Shown here piece after piece: positions 60,113-64,000 of a DNA stretch of 64,000 nt; positions within the stretch are counted from its first letter, which is position 1, and every line of letters starts with the position of its first letter. Made by a program: the position numbers and the translations under genes. The stretch spans positions 15,868,628-15,932,627 of the forward strand of contig NC_089318.1 in assembly GCF_036669915.1 (NCBI RefSeq). The letters run 5' to 3'. The notes below the pieces were generated by a model. That model was not told the origin of the DNA, did no database searches, and saw only the letters and a list, made by a program, of their open reading frames with translations. This stretch comes from Pocillopora verrucosa (taxonomy: Eukaryota > Cnidaria > Anthozoa > Scleractinia > Pocilloporidae).

Positions 60113-63100
60113 TATTAAGATACGTTAACCTTCATTTTGAGCCGATTTTAGAAGGAACCAACTTTGTGAGATCTCGATTCTACAAGGCTTCAATTCTTTA
60201 AGTTTGAAGTAGTGACAATAATTTTGTCAATGGACAAGCACGATCATCCCTACAACAGGAACCTAGAACAAGTTCGAGTTTATTGATTCTTCATAATAGG
60301 GTGCTTTTGGTTCCCGTACAGCTCTGGCTTATTCGGCTCACAATCGCAACGTTACTTATGGAATTCCCACATGATTTTTCAGATTAGATATAGGAAATCT
60401 GAAACTGAGTAAAGCAGGTCCATGCTCGACGAACACAAGGCGTATAAGTAACAGAACAAACATAAAAAACGATCTGGTCATGGCGCGCATCCCCTCCAAG
60501 ACCCACTTCCTGTAAGATATGAAAATTCATGCAAAACTTTCGTAATCGCAAGAACTTCCTGACTATATTTTCACCAATGAAACCTAAGTTTTACCGCATT
60601 GTCTTTTGTTAAATATCATGACGTCTTTTGATATTGTGTCAGCAAGCTATGTATTCAATGTTGAGGTTTTTTTAATTTACTTTAACTAAGCGTTTAAGGA
60701 GTCGATTCAGTCGAAATAGTAATGAAAAAATAGCTGAATTAGGCAAGAGATGAAGGGAAATACATGCTTCCGATGGTAGACTTGCCCATTTATTTGTAGA
60801 ATTAATTATCAGAAAAGGTTTTGCCCTTATTAAGCCTAAAATCGACTATCGCCCTGGACCACGACCACCTAACACATTCTACGATAACTCGTAATGTTGA
60901 CTACAAAGGAGATTATAAGACTAATCAGCCAGAATTGGAGGTGAAGCAGGGAATTTAGACCCTAAAGGTTTTTTCATTTGTTTTGCTTTGTTTTTCTGGT
61001 TAGCCTTTGACTTTAGATTATAACGAAGTACTTTTCTTTCTTTCCTTTTTTCCTCTCTGTTTTTTGCTTCGTGGCATAAATGTTATCATATCAAGTAATT
61101 TAAAACTTAAATGTTAAAAGCTTATTGCAGAGGGGCAAGTTAAGAAATTAGCGCCTTCCTCTCAATAAGTTGGTACCATCGGTGAGTAAGGAGGTGGCCG
61201 ATCTTCAAATTGAGAGTGCTCTTTCGAGATGTTTCCAATCTGTATATCACGCGAGATACGCAGAAAATTTTTTGTTTCATCGGCCGATGTTGTCCTTTAT
61301 TTTTTTTTCTCTAAGTATGTAGTTAGACATATAATAACTTATGTATCATTAAGTCCGATGATGTACATGATTTTAAGATGATCATTTACTTTCAATTAAT
61401 GTTATGTCATCAGTAATATGGTAACTAAATATTACGTAGTGATCGGTAGTATTGTAAATTAGGTAACTTAATTAGAGACACTGCGTAAGTATTTTATCGT
61501 AGATTGTATTAGTCTCATATATTCCGCTTTATAAATAGTTTACAATGGTAATAGGATCGAGTTGAGTCGAAATCGGTCTGATTATTAAGTGATCATCATG
61601 AGTGATTAATTAAATCGAGCTATGAGTTCAAATGTGATTACAGATAGAATTGATCGATCTTATGAGTAGAATCGAACTGATGAGTTCGAGCATGATTTCA
61701 GATAGAATCGGACGACACGAATTATCATAATTAATTATAACCGTTACAATTTTAGAAAAAAAAAACAATATATTTAGGCCAAACATCTCCAGTAGAGTTC
61801 ATGTTTAAAGTCAAAAATTCCCCTTTTTTTTTAGAACAAGTATTTGCTGCAATGGTTATTGAGTTCAATTCTGTGATTAGTAGATTTAGCTGAGAAGACT
61901 TAGCGTGATTGGCTGTTTCAACTATCCGATCACAGGTGTCCGATTACAATTGTACAGAATGATTAGCGAACAATAAAGCAGCTAAAGCACCATTCACATT
62001 TGAGGAAATTGTAATGGTTAGGATTAGTTTTATAATTGGTATTTCCCATATGCTAAAACCTCAAACACATTATTTGTTCAGGTAGGATGAGGTCTTGCCT
62101 ATTGGTTTATTTCACTCTGAAGATCGTTTAGTGAGTAAACAGGTGCATTCATTGGGCGCACTGTACTACATGATCCAGATTACCTTACGGAAAGGAAAAC
62201 AAAAAGTTTTATCTTGACTAATTTGCACCCCTAAAAGAAAACTAAAATTGAAGGCATTGGAAGTTAATTTATCTAATAATCTGTCAAATGTTTGAATATT
62301 AACATTTAATTTGAGCCCTGTCGACGTGATCCTTGTACCAGCTAACTTTTTCTCTGCCATGTTTTCAATGTTCTTTCATAAAGGCATATTGATAAAAGGT
62401 GTCAGAAAAAAGGCACAGAAGGAGGAGAACAAGAGAAGGAGCACGGGAAAGGGAGCGGGAAATGATGATATTTTTTTCATGGTGGCATAGGTTCAGGGTG
62501 TGTAATGTTTCATGAAGCACCTTTGTAAAGAGCACGGACTCAATGAAACGATAGGATAAAGGATTTCGGTAAGAAGAAGAATGGTTAGAGAAGTTTTTCA
62601 GGAGCCAAAGGATTAGATAGTTCAATTTTGGAGAAGGGGAAAATAATAAAAAGAGACCAAACAAAAGCTACGGAGGCAAATGGGAAGAGATGTTTACAAC
62701 CTTTGTAATATGTTAGAAGCTGCACTATTAGCATTTTGCTAGACATTTATCAGAAGGAGAGTGAACTTCCACCGTGGATTTTTCCGCCATTTCCCGATCT
62801 ATAACCCTCCACAACTTTCATATGTAGAGTATCACGAGGCTTTAGACAAGAAGGGCTACCATGAATACCAGTTTTCAAAGGAGTTGAATAACCATTCCAC
62901 AGATTGGAGTCTGCAATGTTGTATTTCTATCAAGGATTCATTCACCAGTTCAACCAGAGGAAACAGAACAATACAATTGGAGTATTTCAATAGAAATTAA
63001 CTGATTCCATTTTGGGTAGTTTTTCCAATGATCATTAGGGCAACAAACTCTGTTCTATCTTAATAGTGATGATAATTAAAAGAGAGAACAGATGTAATAA

Positions 63101-63320
63101 TGTCTCAAAAAAAGATGCATTATGCAGAGATCACCTCATCTTAACTATATATAATGATATTTAAACAGGAAGCTCTCTCACCCATACGTGATCTACAGAG
63201 AGGTCCTAATCCAAAATTACATTAAATTGTTAAAAGTATATAAAAATTGCAGATATTAAAAAGTACAAAACTAAGCTATAGATTAAAAGATTTAAATTTT
63301 TTTTTCCTAAACTGACATAT
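60113..63320. other. 3' flank of the polycystin gene, no recognisable gene
   Basis: AT-rich sequence. Near 61.6-61.7 kb a unit of about 59 bases (ATGAGTTCAAATGTGATTAC, AGATAGAATTGATCGA) is imperfectly repeated. A 79-codon plus frame at 62761-63000 has no motif I recognise. The polyadenylation site is probably one of the AATAAA motifs here (for example near 61.97 kb). Confidence 0.5.
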
Positions 63321-63665
63321 AGTGCCAGAGTTCTTCAAGTCACTGTCCAAGGCATTCGAGTCTTTAAAGGCATGATAACAGGTTCTTTGTTTACCTCAGT
63401 TCCGTTTAACTGATGGAAGTCTAAGATGATCTTTGCAACGAGTGTTGTATCTATGTACATCGCTGTTTCTAGATAATTCCAATTTGTAAGATGTAGTTCC
63501 ATTCACGCATTTATAAACATACAAGCAGCGATGGAAGTGCCTGCGTTGTTTTAAATTTAGCCAGCCGAGCTGATTGAGAGCATCGGTTGCAGAAGAGTAC
63601 AATGGTTTATCTAGAACAAGTTTTGCCGCCTTATTTTGCAACACCTGCAGATTAGGGCGGCAAAA
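63320..63665 (-). pseudogene. Non-LTR (LINE) reverse-transcriptase C-terminal remnant
   Basis: The minus strand reads LQVLQNKAAKLVLDKPL, ALNQLGWLNLKQRRHFHRC, YVYKCVNG, SDVHRYNTRCKDHLRLP, then a stop and GKQRTCYHAFKDSNAL. This is the conserved tail after the RT domain of many metazoan LINEs. It is truncated at its 5' side near 63665. Confidence 0.8.
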
Positions 63666-63675
63666 CTTGGTCTAG

Positions 63676-63860
63676 TTGAATAATAATTATTTAAATAACA
63701 CAGATAAAGGCGTAAGCTTCCACAAGCTACCGGAAAGTGAAATGTTAAAGAAAATATGGCTAACAAAAATAATGCGCGAGGGTGGCTTGCCAACTCCTGA
63801 AAACCAAAACAACTACCAAAACAAAGACTTCAGGTTGTCCTTGTTGACCTTTGCTTCAAA
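63676..63860 (+). CDS. THAP-domain-like fragment
   Basis: The plus frame reads NNNYLNNTDKGVSFHKLP, then SEMLKKIWLTKIMREGGLP. It resembles the first half of a THAP zinc-binding DNA domain (SFHkfP, then a lysine-rich helix with a conserved tryptophan). The expected N-terminal CxxC is not in frame upstream, and the C-terminal cysteine and histidine are not seen before the frame closes. It is probably a transposon-derived or gene fragment cut by the neighbouring LINE. Confidence 0.45.
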
Positions 63861-64000
63861 CTGAAAGCTATGTTAGCTTTTTTTATATTCAATAAAATTT
63901 AATCTTATCTATTCCTTTAATTAAAAAATATGTATATTTATTGTTTTTTTAGAGGGCACGGTAACGAATCTTGCAATCTGATTGGTTCTTTACCCGGTCA

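Overview
The window looks like AT-rich animal genomic DNA with split genes, GT-AG introns and many decayed transposons. The gene content fits an anthozoan cnidarian, probably a stony coral. It has a PKD1-type polycystin with D8C, EGF, REJ, GPS and PLAT modules, an intronless class A GPCR, ependymin-related secreted proteins, a SUEL lectin exon and Penelope-like retroelements. The organism call is an inference from gene types; no rRNA or mitochondrial marker is present. A 100-base N run marks an assembly gap.

Left part (1-31 kb). A two-exon small secreted peptide gene lies on the minus strand at 79-1120. Three ependymin-related (EPDR) genes follow, all minus strand with the same five-exon structure, at 7109-9666, 13182-15664 and 22943-25497. 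Copies 2 and 3 lie in a tandem segmental duplication of about 10.1 kb (about 9.92-20.03 and 20.03-30.06 kb). Its junction falls inside the 3' end of the GPCR gene, so a GPCR tail fragment sits at 19.67-20.03 kb and the intact GPCR at 30.0-31.0 kb. Copy 1 belongs to an older duplication and looks degenerate: early stop, two lost cysteines and no TATA box. Unit 2 also carries a foldback-like element (17.2-18.5 kb) with two 48-bp palindromes, followed by a broken Penelope endonuclease.

Middle (31-45 kb). There is a broken Penelope reverse transcriptase with a second Penelope terminal hairpin inserted into it (14-bp target duplication, hammerhead-ribozyme-like core), a SUEL lectin exon, the N gap, four exons of a cysteine-rich secreted protein, and a dead piggyBac transposase on the minus strand.

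Right part (45.8-60.1 kb) is one large plus-strand polycystin-1-like gene, of which 19 exons and about 2,390 codons can be followed: D8C, then EGF repeats, REJ, a GPS that retains the HLT cleavage motif, a first membrane segment, PLAT, and the polycystin channel. Its 5' end is not resolved. The cysteine-rich exons at 38.9-40.8 kb are in a splice phase that would let them join it. The last 4 kb hold non-coding sequence, a LINE RT tail and a THAP-like fragment.

Theme: apart from the transposon debris, most products are secreted or cell-surface proteins (EPDR, lectin, cysteine-rich protein, GPCR, polycystin). Nothing in the sequence shows that they act in one pathway.
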